A stretch of 64,000 nt of DNA. Source: Odobenus rosmarus divergens (lineage: Eukaryota; Chordata; Mammalia; Carnivora; Odobenidae). Positions 12,296-23,390 of the stretch are shown here, in pieces. Every line of letters begins with the position of its first letter. The stretch's first letter is position 1. Under the pieces are notes generated by a model. That model was not told the DNA's origin and did no database searches. It worked only from the letters and a program-made list of their open reading frames with translations. Both the position numbers and the translations under genes were made by a program. The stretch is taken from positions 5,194,393 to 5,258,392 of the forward strand of contig NW_004450302.1 in assembly GCF_000321225.1 (NCBI RefSeq), read 5' to 3'.

Positions 12296-12504
12296 GGGGC
12301 GCCTGGGTGGCTCAGTCGTTACGCGTCTGCCTTCGGCTCAGGTCATGATTCCAGGGTCCTGGGATCGAGCCCTTCATCGGGCTCCCTGCTCCGCGGGAAG
12401 CCTGCTTCTCCCTCTCCCACTCCCCCTGCTTCTGTTCTCTCTCTCTCGCCGTCTCTCTCTCTCTCTGTCAAATAAATAAATAAAAATCTTAAAAAAAAAA
12501 AAAA
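12296..12504 (+). mobile_element. long Can-SINE
   Basis: Young-type copy with target duplication AACAGGCAAACTTGA. Confidence 0.93.
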
Positions 12505-12539
12505 CAGGCAAACTTGATAAATCATCCATTCATTCATCC

Positions 12540-12634
12540 ACTCATGCAAAAAATGTCTACTATTTACTATGCACCAGGCACATGAAACGTGACTGTGAAT
12601 ATCACACTATCTCTGCCTTCCAAAGGTGTTCACT
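12540..12634. repeat. 95-nt copy left of assembly gap
   Basis: Identical to 12780-12874. Sequence itself resembles an old L2-type phrase (TTTACTATGCACCAGGCAC). The exact repeat is probably an assembly effect. Confidence 0.9.
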
Positions 12635-12684
12635 NNNNNNNNNNNNNNNNNNNNNNNNNNNNNNNNNNNNNNNNNNNNNNNNNN
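12635..12684. other. assembly gap (50 N)
   Basis: Exactly 50 N; a round placeholder size, so true length is unknown. Confidence 0.99.
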
Positions 12685-12779
12685 ACACAACAAAAATAAA
12701 TACTCCTCAGTTCTGATAAGGCATGTTAATGGATCATAAAAGGGCACTGAAAGCTAGTAGGATAAACACATCTGAAGAG
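12685..12779. repeat. 95-nt copy of 15414-15508
   Basis: Identical to DNA 2.7 kb to the right and located directly at the gap edge. Probably a misplaced read or contig end. Confidence 0.9.
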
Positions 12780-12874
12780 ACTCATGCAAAAAATGTCTAC
12801 TATTTACTATGCACCAGGCACATGAAACGTGACTGTGAATATCACACTATCTCTGCCTTCCAAAGGTGTTCACT
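12780..12874. repeat. 95-nt copy right of assembly gap
   Basis: Identical to 12540-12634 and continuous with the unique DNA that follows (GGCTACAAACTGAATG), so this is probably the true locus. Confidence 0.9.
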
Positions 12875-12917
12875 GGCTACAAACTGAATGCAAGCAGGAA
12901 ATATAAAGGTTATGTTG

Positions 12918-13107
12918 AGGGGTGCCTCAGTGGCACAGTCGGCTGAACGGCCAACTCTTGGTTTTGGCTCAGGTCGTGATCTCAAGGTCATGAGATCTAG
13001 CCCAGCGTGGGGCTCCAAGCTCAGTGCAGAGTCGGCTTGGGACTCTCTGCCCCTCCCCGCTGCACTCTTGTACTCTCTTCTCTAAAATAAATAAATCTTT
13101 AAAAAAT
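12918..13107 (+). mobile_element. old long Can-SINE
   Basis: Diverged: head GGGGTGCCTCAGTGGCACAG, middle CCAACTCTTGGTTTTGGCTC, tail AAAATAAATAAATCTTT. Confidence 0.88.
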
Positions 13108-13117
13108 ATTTACGTTA

Positions 13118-13316
13118 GGGCGCCTGGGTGGCTCAGTTGGTTAAGTGACTGCCTTCGGCTCAGGTCATGATCCTGGAGTCCCGGGATCGAGTCCCGCATC
13201 GGGCTCCCTGCTCAGCAGGGAGTCTGCTTCTCCCTCTGGCCCTCTTCCCTCTCATGCTCTCTGTCTCTCATTCTCTCTCTCTCAAATAAATAAATAAAAT
13301 CTTTAAAAAAAAAAAA
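13118..13316 (+). mobile_element. long Can-SINE (GAGTCCCGGGATC subfamily)
   Basis: Target duplication TTTACGTTA on both sides. Confidence 0.94.
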
Positions 13317-13478
13317 TTTACGTTATGTTGAACAGAAAAGCAGCAGCTATATAACAGGATGTTGGCGATGAACTCTGAGTAAATTACTTCAACATTTTGC
13401 CAGGACTATAAGAAAAAACTGAGAATCAATAAGAAAACGTAATTATTTTTTGGCCTGCTTTAAAAATGCTCCCTTGGC

Positions 13479-14084
13479 AGTTGTTGACATACATGTTGTG
13501 TTTAAACCAACTAAAATAATCCAAGGTTTAAAAAAAAAAGGTGTAGAGAAAGTTAAGAGCTACTGAAGGTTTAGAATCAGTTAATGGAAAAAGTTGTAAA
13601 AACATACAAGAACAAACTGCAAAAACCTATCAGTATTAGCTACAGTTCTTTAGGTTGAGACTATTTCTCAACTCCTTAAGGACAACACTGGCTGAAGGTT
13701 CGTAACTGACTGACAGGGCAGGGTGGGTTCCCGTGTTGACAAAGATCGTTGGTCTCACAGCAGCTACAGGCTGAAAGGAGGAAGGCTTGTCCTGGTTCTT
13801 AAGCCAGTAGGCTAATTTCCCAAAAGACGGAACAATCTCCACCTTTCATGATGTAAATACTGTATTTCCTCTTTATGCTCACTTACTTAGGTAGTTAAAA
13901 ATGGAAAACTCTAGATGGTACTGTGTTTCAAGGTAACAGAGAAGCAGTATTTATGATTTATTCATGTCCGTGTACAGAGGTCCATTTCAAACGGCCTGAC
14001 CCAATCGAGCATGTTTGTTATTTGCTGTTAAATTATTGTATGCTTGGTTTTGTACATAATAAAACGAAACATGTCTAAAAAAAA
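13479..14084 (+). pseudogene. processed retrocopy of an mRNA 3' end
   Basis: About 600 bp bounded by AAAAATGCTCCCTTGGC at 13462-13478 and again at 14085-14101, a perfect 17-bp target duplication. The insert ends with AATAAA (14058-14063), 13 bases, then a poly(A) run from 14077. The cut site reads TTT/AAAAA, as L1 endonuclease prefers. These are the marks of L1-mediated retroposition. The body has stops in all plus frames and looks like 3' UTR; I do not recognise the parent gene. Low divergence of the flanking repeats suggests it is fairly recent. Confidence 0.88.
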
Positions 14085-14257
14085 AAAAATGCTCCCTTGG
14101 CTAACTGAACTGCTATATCTGGGTTAAGTAACCAGAAATTTTAGGCTTCTTTTGTGCAATGGATAAAATGCTGTTTTAAAGAACATATAGCAGATGTTTA
14201 CCAGCTAATACTTAAAATGATGTACTATTAAACTTCTAACAAAAACTTTACCACTAA

Positions 14258-14597
14258 CAGATTGGTGGTTGCCAGGGGCATGGGGTGGGGATAGGGGAAA
14301 ATGGTAAAAGTGGCCAAATGACACAAGCTTCAGTTATGAGTAAGCTCTGGGGGTATAATATACAGCATGGTGACTACAGATAATACCACTGTACTATACA
14401 TTTGCAAGTTGCTAAAACAATAGATTTTTAAAAGTTCTCACCACAAAAATAAAAATTGTAATTATGTGACATGTTAACTAACCTTACTGTGGTAATCACT
14501 TTGCAATTATGTACATATATCAAATCATTACGTGGTACACTTTAAACTTACACAATATTATATATCAATTATTTCTCAATAAAGCTGGAAAAAAAAC
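14258..14597 (+). mobile_element. L1 3' UTR fragment
   Basis: Reads GATTGGTGGTTGCCAGGGGC, GGGGTATAATATACAGCATGGTG, and ends TTTCTCAATAAAGCTGGAAAAAA, the end of old (L1M-type) L1s. Confidence 0.8.
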
Positions 14598-15812
14598 CAC
14601 CACCATTCTGCCTATTCAGAACTCCTGATAGAAGAAACATCATCATGAGCACACAACTTCATGTCTGCTTTGTTTCTTAGCGACCCAGTTTGGCTACAGA
14701 AGGGCATGAATAATCCATAAGTTTAGCAGTCACTACACTACTATTTGCTTACTTCATAGGCGAGCATCACATAGACCTACCTAGATGATTCATGCTTCAG
14801 AACTATTCACATTTTATAATGATTACTAAGACTTTATATCTCTATCACCTTAAGTAAATACGGCAAAAGATTTTTTTTCCCCCCAAATGACGTGACAGTT
14901 CTTGGACTGACAGGGCTATTTATCTGCAAATGGAAATCTCTTGTTTCTACAGTTTCCCTTCACAGGAAGGGACTGGCAATAATGAAAATATTCCAAATGC
15001 CAGGCCTTTCCTTCAAGCAAACTAAAACAGATAAACGTAGAGACTCCAAAACGAACTGCCATCTCTCATAATGGTGTATGTTTTTTTTTTTTCCTTTCTT
15101 ATTCTAAACAGTGGATCTTAAATTAAACTTTTAGAATCATGAACTCCTTTGAGAATCTTATGAAAACAGATCCTTTCCTCAGGAAGATAAATATATGAAA
15201 CACAAAACTATGCATTCAAATTCACTGCATCTTCAAGGTCTGTAAGAAATCAAGAATGATTTCCTCCCATTTATAAAAATAGTAAATGTTGATTTCTTTT
15301 AAAATAATCTTTTAAAATTCTCTCTGTTCTGAAAATCCCAATTTTAAATGTGTATTACATCTTGGTTTGGAAATGTACAGTTGCCACCCTCATTTAAAAT
15401 GTTAATGACTATTACACAACAAAAATAAATACTCCTCAGTTCTGATAAGGCATGTTAATGGATCATAAAAGGGCACTGAAAGCTAGTAGGATAAACACAT
15501 CTGAAGAGCCTTAAGAGTAATCAAGAAAGAGTAACAAATGACTGAAATTTTCTAAATTGTTACCCCCCAAAAAGATCTGTCAAATAACCTAGTTTTTGTG
15601 TCATTGTTTTGTGAAATATCCTTGATAATACAGATAACCTTGGGAATAGAAGTTGCTATACGACACAGTAGCTCAGGAAACACAACATTGATAAATACAA
15701 AAAACTTCAGAAAATGGCCTAGCTCTATATGGCACGTAACAATGGAAACGTAGGAAACACTGATATAAGAACTTAAGAAAAAGAAAATTGGAATAGAAAT
15801 AAAGAAGGTGGT
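14598..15812. other. intron sequence with no recognised element
   Basis: Intron 1 DNA; contains the 15414-15508 source copy of the block misplaced at the gap. Nothing else recognised. Confidence 0.5.
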
Positions 15813-16012
15813 GGGGCGCCTGGGTGGCTCAGTCGTTAAGTGTCTGCCTTTGGCTCAGGTCATGATCCCAGGGTCCTGGGATGGAGCCCTGCATCGGGCT
15901 CCCTGCTCCGTGGGAAGCCTGCTTCTCCCTCTCCCACTCCCCCTGCTTGTGTTCTGCTCGCTTTCTCTCTCTGACAAATAAATAAGTAAAATCTTTAAAA
16001 AAGAAAGAAAAA

Positions 16013-16063
<51 letters not shown>

Positions 16064-16081
16064 GGAAGGAAAGAAAGAAAG
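15813..16081 (+). mobile_element. long Can-SINE with (GAAA)n tail
   Basis: Poly(A) tail has expanded to a GAAA microsatellite at about 16005-16083; AAAGAAGGT flanks. Confidence 0.92.
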
Positions 16082-16083
16082 AA
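16005..16083. repeat. (GAAA)n microsatellite
   Basis: Tetranucleotide array grown from the SINE A-tail; pure purine on the plus strand. Confidence 0.9.
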
Positions 16084-16421
16084 GGTAGCATGAAATTCAA
16101 TTAAATGCCAAAAGAGGGCTTGGCAGAAAAATGTTTAGATGCCTGGTCCTCATAGAAAAGTTGTTTTTTCTCAGTGGGGGTTGGGGACAGAGTATAAGGG
16201 AGGTAATGAGAATGGTTTCTTTTTTCTATACCCAACCCTCTCACACTACAGAGAAAATAATTAGGGAATAGCTGGCATGGGTTACTCTTTTTAGAAGCTT
16301 TCCACTTCTCTTCCCTGCTCAGAGATCCTTGGTGGGTTAGTAGCACATCTGAGTACTGCTGAACCTCATTACTAGTTTTGTATACTATAAACATGACTGG
16401 CTCTGGTTTTAAAGTCTTCTT

Positions 16422-16607
16422 GGGGCACCTGGGTGGCTCAGTTGGTTAAGGGTCCAACTCCTGATTTATGAGCTCAGGGTCCTGGGCTCCACAATCAGCA
16501 GGGAGTCTGCTTCAGATTCTCTTCCTCTACTCCTCCCCCATCCCAATTGCTCACACACACTCTCTCTAGCTCTCCAAGATCAATAAATAAATCTTAAAAA
16601 AAAAAAA
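16422..16607 (+). mobile_element. long Can-SINE, internally deleted
   Basis: Starts GGGGCACCTGGGTGGCTCAG; body lacks part of the GATCGAGCC region; tail CAATAAATAAATCTTA12. Confidence 0.9.
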
Positions 16608-16718
16608 GATGTCTACTTTCTACTACAGCAATTTCAACTTAACACACATACTAATTGAAATAACATAAAAATAGGAACATATCCCATTCTGTCACTTTTT
16701 AATCAAAGAAAAAAAGTT

Positions 16719-16920
16719 AGGGCTCATGGGTGGCTCAATCTTTTAAGTGTCTGCCTTCTGCTCAGGTCATGATCTTGGAGTCCTGGAATCGAGCCCCTCA
16801 TCAGGCTCCACACTTGGGGGGAGTCTGCTTCTCCCTCTCCCTTTCCCTAATCCTTCCCCCTGCTCACTCTCTCTCTTTCTCTCAAATAAATAAATAAATC
16901 TATCTTTAAAAAAAAAAAAA
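16719..16920 (+). mobile_element. long Can-SINE
   Basis: Head lost one CGCC unit (AGGGCTCATGGGTGGCTCAA). Confidence 0.9.
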
Positions 16921-17089
16921 GGAAAAAAGTCACAATTAAATACAGCCACACACCTATTTACAATGACTATTCTCCAGATCTCAGTAGGAGTACAGAATAA
17001 GCAGTTGGCAGTAAAAAGATATTTATTACAACTACTAAGTAATGTTATTTACTCTTAAATAACATACCAAATATAAAACTAAAACTCTT

Positions 17090-17310
17090 GGGGCACCTGG
17101 GTGGCTCAGTTGGTTGAGCGACTGCCTTCGGCTCAGGTCATGATCCTGGAGTCCCTGGATCGGGTCCCACATCGGGCTCCCTGCTTGGCAAGGAGTCTGC
17201 TTCTCCCTCTGACCCTCCCCCTTCTCATGTGCTCTCTCTCTCTCATTCTCTCTCTCTCTCTCTCTCAAATAAATAAATAAATAAATAAATCTTTAAAAAT
17301 AAATAAATAC
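17090..17310 (+). mobile_element. long Can-SINE
   Basis: Target duplication ATAAAACTAAAACTCTT. Confidence 0.94.
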
Positions 17311-17477
17311 ATAAAACTAAAACTCTTTATCTACCCATCCAATCCAGGCAGTTACTTCATGACAGCCATCAAGGAAAAGGAGTAAACAGTTAACAATATA
17401 ATATGCTAAGTACTATAATGGAAGCAAGCATAAGGAGCAATAGAAACATAGAGAATTAAGTGACTAAATCTGCTTTT

Positions 17478-17655
17478 ATTTGTTTATTAAGATTTTATTT
17501 ATTTGAGAGAGAGACATAAAGCTGGGGGAGGGAGAGGGGGAGAGGCAGACTTCCTGCTGAGCAGGCAGCCCGATGTGGGGCTCGATCCCAGGACCCTGGG
17601 ATCATGACCTGAGCCAAAGACAAATGCTTAATCAACTGAGCCGCTCAGGCGCCTC
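17478..17655 (-). mobile_element. long Can-SINE
   Basis: Flanks CTAAATCTGCTTTT and CTAAATCTACCTTT form the target duplication. Confidence 0.9.
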
Positions 17656-17684
17656 CTAAATCTACCTTTAAAAAAAAAGGCCCA

Positions 17685-17886
17685 GGGACACCTGGGTGGC
17701 TGAGTTGGTTAAGTGTCTGCCTTCAGCTCAGGTTATGATCTCAGGGTCCTGGGATCAAGTCCTGCATTGGGCTCTTTGCTCAGCAGGGAGTCCACTTCTC
17801 CCTCTCCCACTCCCCCTGCTGGTGTTCCTGCTCTTGCTATCTCTCTCTCTCTGTCAAATAAATAAATAAAATCTAAAAAAAAAAAA
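17685..17886 (+). mobile_element. long Can-SINE, outer of a pair
   Basis: GGGACACCTGGGTGGCTGAG head. Its tail received the next SINE; AAAAGGCCCA / AAAAGCCCA flank the pair. Confidence 0.92.
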
Positions 17887-17895
17887 GACAATAAT

Positions 17896-18089
17896 GGGGC
17901 ACCTGGGTGGCTCAGTCTGTTAAGTGGCTGCCTTCAGCTCAGGTCACAATCCCAGAGTCCTAGGATCAAGCCCCAAATCGGGTTCCCTGCTCAGCGGAGA
18001 GCCTGCTTCTCCTTCTCCCTCTGCCTGCCACTCTGCCTACTTGTGCTCTCTCTCTGTCAAACAAATAAAATAAAATCTTTTTTTAAAAA
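17896..18089 (+). mobile_element. long Can-SINE, inserted in preceding tail
   Basis: Complete head to tail; ends AAATAAAATAAAATC then T and A runs. Confidence 0.92.
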
Positions 18090-18326
18090 GCCCAAAGTCA
18101 AAATGTTTCCATGAACACATTTCAGGAGTTCAACTTTATAAAAATTATAAATAAACCTGTTAAATTTTTCTGGACAATGCCAGCATTTGGGTATTTTTAA
18201 AACAAGTAAATTTCTTATTGACAGCACTATACATTTCCGAGTTGTCCTACATCTAAGTACATGTTTTTAATGTTGTCTGTCTTCTGTGCTGTTCCTGTAA
18301 GTTTGCTATTAAAATACAATCAACTA

Positions 18327-18464
18327 GGAGCTCCTGGGTGGTTCAGCTGGTTGAGTAACCAACTCTTGATTTCAGCCCAGGTCTTGATCTCAGGGTGGTG
18401 AGTTCAAGCCCCACATTGGGCTCCATGCTGGCCTTGGAGCCTACTTAAAAATAATAATAATAAT
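18327..18464 (+). mobile_element. Can-SINE, short form
   Basis: Ends CCTACTTAAAAATAATAATAATAA; flanks AATACAATCAACTA / AATACATTAAACTA. Confidence 0.87.
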
Positions 18465-18501
18465 ACATTAAACTATTAAAAGAGAAAGAAAGAGCAGCCC
18501 A

Positions 18502-18610
18502 GGGGCACCTAGGTGGCTTAGTTGGTAAAACATGTAACTCTTGATGGGGGACTTCTTGATGGGGCGGTGAGTTCAAGCCCCAGGTTGAGTTTAGAGCTTA
18601 CATTAATTAA
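18502..18610 (+). mobile_element. short Can-SINE with internal repeat
   Basis: CTTGATGGGG occurs twice in the body, a small internal duplication. Confidence 0.85.
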
Positions 18611-18860
18611 AGAAGAGAACAAGGCCTGAATTTCAGCTGACTCTGAAAGAAACAATTTACCTGATGAAGTGGGGTAAAGACATTCCAGACAGAGGTAACA
18701 GCACATGCAAAGGCAGGCATAAAGACCATGGCATGAGCAGCAAAATACAATTTAGGGTTGAAACTTGAGTAGCTGATGTAAAGAATAAACCATTAGCCAA
18801 AGAGTAAGTTGAGAATCTCTCCTCTGATTCACAAATTGTCTTTGTGGGCAAGTAAGATTC

Positions 18861-18897
18861 CATTCATCCATCCATCCATCCATCCATCCATCCATCC
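18861..18897. repeat. (CATC)n microsatellite
   Basis: Nine ATCC/CATC units. Confidence 0.92.
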
Positions 18898-19283
18898 TCT
18901 CAACACACAACTTGAGTCCTTATTGTTCTAAGTATTCTAAGATGCCGGGAAGGTTACAAGACAGCCCTGGTTCCTATGTTCCATTGTTTGAAATTTAGCA
19001 AAAGAAAACAGGCATTAAACATAGGTGACTAACAAAAGATGTACTTCTGAAGATCTCACATAATTCAATAGTCACCTAATTTGAGGCTGATGCTGATAAG
19101 AGATGGCTGGTGTTTCTGTTACTACCCAAGTGACACCAATATGGGATGTAACAGCACAACCTTGGTTTACAATTCAGTCTCAGACTTCTATGTGACATGA
19201 TTCTTGGAAGACTTTCTACAATAAGGAGTTAACATTTCAAAATCCAAATATGAAATGAGACTTTTAAAAAAATCACATAGTTC

Positions 19284-19446
19284 GGGGCGCCTGGGTGACT
19301 CAGTCAGTTAAGTGTCTGCCTTCGGCTCAGGTCATGATCCCAGGGCTCCTTGCTCAGTGGGGAGCCTGCTTCTCTCTCTCTGCCTGCCACTCCCCCTGCT
19401 TCTGCTTTCTCTCTCCCTCTGTCAAATAAATAAATAAAATCTTAAG
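19284..19446 (+). mobile_element. long Can-SINE, internally deleted
   Basis: Jumps from GATCCCAGGG to GCTCCTTGCTCAG, losing about 35 bp including the B-box part. Confidence 0.9.
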
Positions 19447-20212
19447 GAGAAAGAAAAAGGAAAGTGAGAGAGAATGGCCGGAGATGAGGCTGGAAAATCA
19501 AGGACCAAATCACACAGGGCCTTGCAGGATACTGGATCATATCAGGGATGCTGAACTTCACTCACACTTTGGAAAGCTCAGTCTGAAACCAAATGGGAAA
19601 TGCAATGGAGGGGGCTGGGGAAGTCTGAGTGTGTAAAGGAAGACCAAAGGTCACCACAGTAGTCCAAATGACAGAGGATTATAAACAGTGTCAAGTGAGA
19701 ATGGAAAGGAGGATGAATTCAAGAGAATTTGTTGGAGGTAAAATACACAGAACTGGTGACTGAAAGAATATAAGGGAGAAGACAGAAGAAGGAAAAATCA
19801 GGAAAAAGGATAGATTTCTAGTTTAACCAATGGTACGGATGGTGATAATTGCTTACCTGGGATAAACAAAGGGGGTAGGTATCTACAACAGCCAAATTAT
19901 GGAAATAGCCCAAGTGTTCACTGATTGATGAATGGATAAAGAAGATGTGTTTTATATATATATAATGGAAAATTAGCCATAAAAAAGAATGAATTCTTGC
20001 CATTTGCAACAAGATGGATGGAACTAGAGAATATAATGCTAAGTGAAATAAGTCAGAGAAAGACAAAGAGCATATGATTTTACTCATATGTGGATTTTAA
20101 GAAACAGAATAACGAGCAAAGGGAAAAAGAAAAGAGAGAGGCAAACCAAGAAACAGACTTGTTAACTACAGAGAACGAACTGATGGTTTACCAGAAGGGA
20201 GGTGGTTGGGGG

Positions 20213-20814
20213 TGATGTAGAGAACAAAGGCAAAAGAAATGTAGATGAAATTAAGTTTTCTGGGGCACCTGGTGGCTCAGTTGGTTAAGCCTCTGCCTTT
20301 GGCTCAGGTCATGACCCTGGAGCCCCAGGATCGAGCCCCACGTCGGGGTCCTTGCTTGGCAGAGAGTCCATTTCTCCCTCTGCCCCTCACCCCACTCATG
20401 CTCTCTCTCTCTCTCACACACACACAAATAAATAAAATCTTAAAAAGAAAAATAAGTTTTCTTATAACCTGTAGCCCTCTGACAAATACTTGAGGCAAGC
20501 AAACTATGACATTCCTCTAGGAATTCCCAATCTTAACGTTAATGCCTTGCTAGAGGCAAAAACAACCTTAGCTTGATAATAGCTAGTCCTCCAGGATCCT
20601 GTAAGTCTTCTTTGACATAGGAAAATCCTTTTGGAAACTTCCTTTTGTCTTCACCTCCCCTAACTCCTAAGTATATGATCAACTGCTCTTCACAATCCCA
20701 GCGCAGCATTTTCTGCCCACGAGTCCTATCCCCATACTATAATAAAACTACCTTTCTCCACTGAAAATGTTTCAAGAATTCTTTCTTGGCCGAACTCCAC
20801 TTCAAATCACATCA
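20213..20814 (+). mobile_element. solo LTR of an endogenous retrovirus
   Basis: Begins TGATGTAGAGAAC and ends AAATCACATCA, so the ends are a TGATGT/ACATCA inverted repeat of the TG...CA type. GGGG flanks both sides, a 4-bp target duplication typical of gammaretrovirus-like (ERV1) elements. It has an AATAAAA signal near 20741. About 410 bp once the nested SINE (20262-20449) is removed. No internal viral genes are present. Subfamily not identified. Confidence 0.75.
20262..20449 (+). mobile_element. long Can-SINE nested in the LTR
   Basis: Head lost GGT (GGGGCACCTGGTGGCTCAG). TTAAGTTTTCT / ATAAGTTTTCT flanks. Confidence 0.92.
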
Positions 20815-21273
20815 GGGGTATGGGTGAAATAGGTGATGCAGATTAAGGAGTACACTTGTGATGAGTACCGGGTGATGTATGCAAGTGCTGAGTCCCTATA
20901 CTGTACACCTGAAACTAATATAACACTGTATATTAACTAATTGGAATTTAAATAAAAACTTAAAAAAAAGGAGGTAGCTATGGGTAATATAATAGAATTT
21001 ATTTTTAATATCAAGGGGAGCTACCTGTGAGGTATGCAACTGCACACACGGGATATTTATTTCTAAATAAATTTTCTCATTATTTGGAGCGTAACTAGCA
21101 CAACCCAACTGCAGGTTAACAATGTGGATTAAAGTATTTAGAGAATGTATGAAAAGTATTATTTTTTCATACATTCCTTAAGGGCTTTGACATAAAACAT
21201 TACAGGTAGCATGATCATAAAAAACTGGAGGAATAAAGAAAAGATTTGGAGGCATATATTAAAATAATAGCAA

Positions 21274-21471
21274 GGGGCACCTAGGTAGCTTAGTTAAGCA
21301 TCTGCCTTTCGCCTAGGTCATGATCCCAGAGTACAGGGATGAGCCCTGCATCTGAGCCCCGCATCCGCCAGCTGCCTGCTCAACAAGAAGTCTGCTTCTC
21401 CCTCTCCCACTCCCCCTGCTTGTGTTCCTGCTCTTGCTATCTCTCTGTCAAATCTTTAAAAAAAAAAAAAA
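21274..21471 (+). mobile_element. long Can-SINE, diverged
   Basis: GGGGCACCTAGGTAGCTTAG head; tail lacks the AAATAA repeats (GTCAAATCTTTA). Confidence 0.88.
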
Positions 21472-21659
21472 GTTCCCAACCCAACTAAAATTCCTTTTAT
21501 CACCAAAATTTGCATATAATGCATTATTTTTATGCAAAGGAAATAAGGCTTGAGGCATTACCCTCGCCAGAAACATTTTGAAGGAGGGGGGAAAAAGTAT
21601 ATGAAAGCTCATAAGAAACCTATGGGCAATCGTAACTGATTAAATGTGCCTTAACTTCT

Positions 21660-21855
21660 GGGGCGCCTGGGTGGCTCAGTTGGTTAAGCGACTGCCTTTG
21701 GCTCAGGTCATGATCCTGGAGTCCCGGGATCGAGTCCCACATCGGGCTCCCTGCTCGGCAGGGAGTCTGCTTCTCCCTCTGACCCTCTTCCCTCTCGTGC
21801 TCTCTCTCATTCTCTCTCTCTAATAAATAAATTTAAAAAAATAAATAAATAAATA
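21660..21855 (+). mobile_element. long Can-SINE
   Basis: Target duplication AAATGTGCCTTAACTTCT, perfect. Confidence 0.95.
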
Positions 21856-21967
21856 AATGTGCCTTAACTTCTTTTTAGTGGCAAACTTTATCAAGTTGGT
21901 CACCCTCCACTACATTTGGCAAATGCTGGGGGGGATTAGGGCAATATCAAAATCAAGGCAGTACTCC

Positions 21968-22022
21968 CAAAACCAATTATTACACTATACATTAACTAAT
22001 TAGAATTTAAACAAAAACTTGA
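21968..22022 (+). mobile_element. L1 3' terminal fragment
   Basis: ACACTATACATTAACTAATTAG then AATTTAAACAAAAACTTGA, the last 55 bp of a carnivore L1; a SINE follows directly. Confidence 0.7.
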
Positions 22023-22191
22023 GGGGTGCCTCGGTGGCTCAGTCGGTTAAGCATCTGCCTTTGGCTCAGGTCATGTTCCCAGGTCCTGGGATTGCGCCCC
22101 TCATGAGACTCCCTGCTTAGCACGGGGTCTGCTTCTCCCTCTCCCTCTCGGTCCCTCTGCTTGTACTCTCTCTGTCAAATAAGTAAAATCT
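22023..22191 (+). mobile_element. long Can-SINE in L1 tail
   Basis: Flanks AAACAAAAACTTGA on both sides. Confidence 0.9.
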
Positions 22192-22194
22192 TTA

Positions 22195-23050
22195 AACAAA
22201 AACTTGAAACAATGACAACAACAACAAAAATCAAGGCAGGAGAGCAGCAGTTTTTCAAATTCCAAGAGCATTCAACCCCTGGAAAATTCTGGTTACTCCC
22301 CTTCTGCATAGCAATTTGTCAAATCTCTCAGGAATGTTGCTGTAGAGTACACATCTCCCCCCAACCCTCTGTGTCTTTGTCTTTATGTCTTCTCTCTTGC
22401 ACATCTTTTTTTAAAAAGTGTTGGGTGGTAAGGGTAAGAGCCCATGCATGGGCTTTTTTACCATGTATGATAAAAGATAAACCCCTCTTCACTAAATGCC
22501 CCTTTTCCCTCTCAATTACTAATCAGCCAACAACATTTACATAACTTCAGACAGTACTCTCCTGGGAGCAACTAGACACTGTTAAAAAAAAAAAATCAGT
22601 AAACAATACAAACTTATGTCAGGATCTAAAAAGAATAAGCTTTGTGACGAAGCAAAATGGTTTCAAGTCCAGATGGCTTATAGGGGCTGTTCTGCCCCAC
22701 TGTTCTGGAGAAAAACAAATGAATACTTTGAAAAGGCAAGCACCCGAAGTTTCAAAAAAAAAAAAAAAAGTCCCTAGAGACTGTTCCTAATTGGGAGTAA
22801 AGATGCAAGAGCCAAAAAAAGAAAAGCCCTTTATTAGTAACTCTGACTACAGTAGTAGTCTAAAAAATAATACCACCAAATAAAAGGCTGACAACTTATT
22901 AATGCTAAGTATCCCCACATTTACTCTGCAGAGTGGGAGAAGGAAAATATTGCATTACATTAGGTAATTATTATCAAATTCCATTTGATAATTAGTTCCA
23001 TTAAATGTAACTGTTTTTCAATGCAGTATCTTTAAGAAATGAGAAACCAT
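22195..23050. other. intron sequence with no recognised element
   Basis: Contains a 16-bp perfect palindrome, AGCCCATGCATGGGCT (22439-22454), followed by T6. Otherwise nothing recognised. Confidence 0.4.
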
Positions 23051-23170
23051 ATTTTTTTAAAGTTTTTAATTTATTTATTTAACTGATCTCTATACCCACC
23101 GTGGGGCTCAAACTCACAACCCCAAGATCAAAAGTCGCATGCTCTTCCAACTGGGCCAGCCAGTAACCCC
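23051..23170 (-). mobile_element. short Can-SINE
   Basis: AAACCATATT on both sides. Confidence 0.88.
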
Positions 23171-23390
23171 AAGAGGATAAACCATATTAAACAATACCCA
23201 AAGGATATGATCTCCCCCTCCAATCCAAAATGTGGAAAATTTCCAAATACAAATGGTCCAGTTTCTTCAAAACTCATTCACAAGGGGGAAAAAAATGGAG
23301 AGCTGTTAGAGATTAAGAGAAACTTAAGAAACATTAACCAATGTAAATATGTGAACCATCTTATTTGATCCTGTTTAAGACAACCAACTA

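Larger units (their letters stand above)
18611..19700 (+). mobile_element. L2-like fragments
   Basis: Phrases such as GACATTCCAGACAGAGG, ACAGCACATGCAAAGGC and CACACAGGGCCTTGCAGGAT resemble L2 3' sequence, split by a SINE at 19284. Family call is tentative. Confidence 0.45.
19888..20965 (+). mobile_element. L1 3' end carrying a solo LTR and a SINE
   Basis: L1 text at 19888-20212 (GATGAATGGATAAAGAAGATG, AATAAGTCAGAGAAAGACAAA, CATATGTGGATTTTAAGAAAC) resumes at 20815-20965 (GGGTGAAATAGGTGATGCAG ... TGTATATTAACTAATTGGAA). The break is a solo LTR. Confidence 0.85.

Noticed and set aside
13636..13842. 68-residue minus-strand frame in the retrocopy
   Set aside because: It is antisense to the retrocopied transcript, whose direction is set by its poly(A) tail.
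22439..22454. Palindrome followed by T6, like a terminator
   Set aside because: Rho-independent terminators do not apply to nuclear mammalian DNA; 16 bp can occur by chance.
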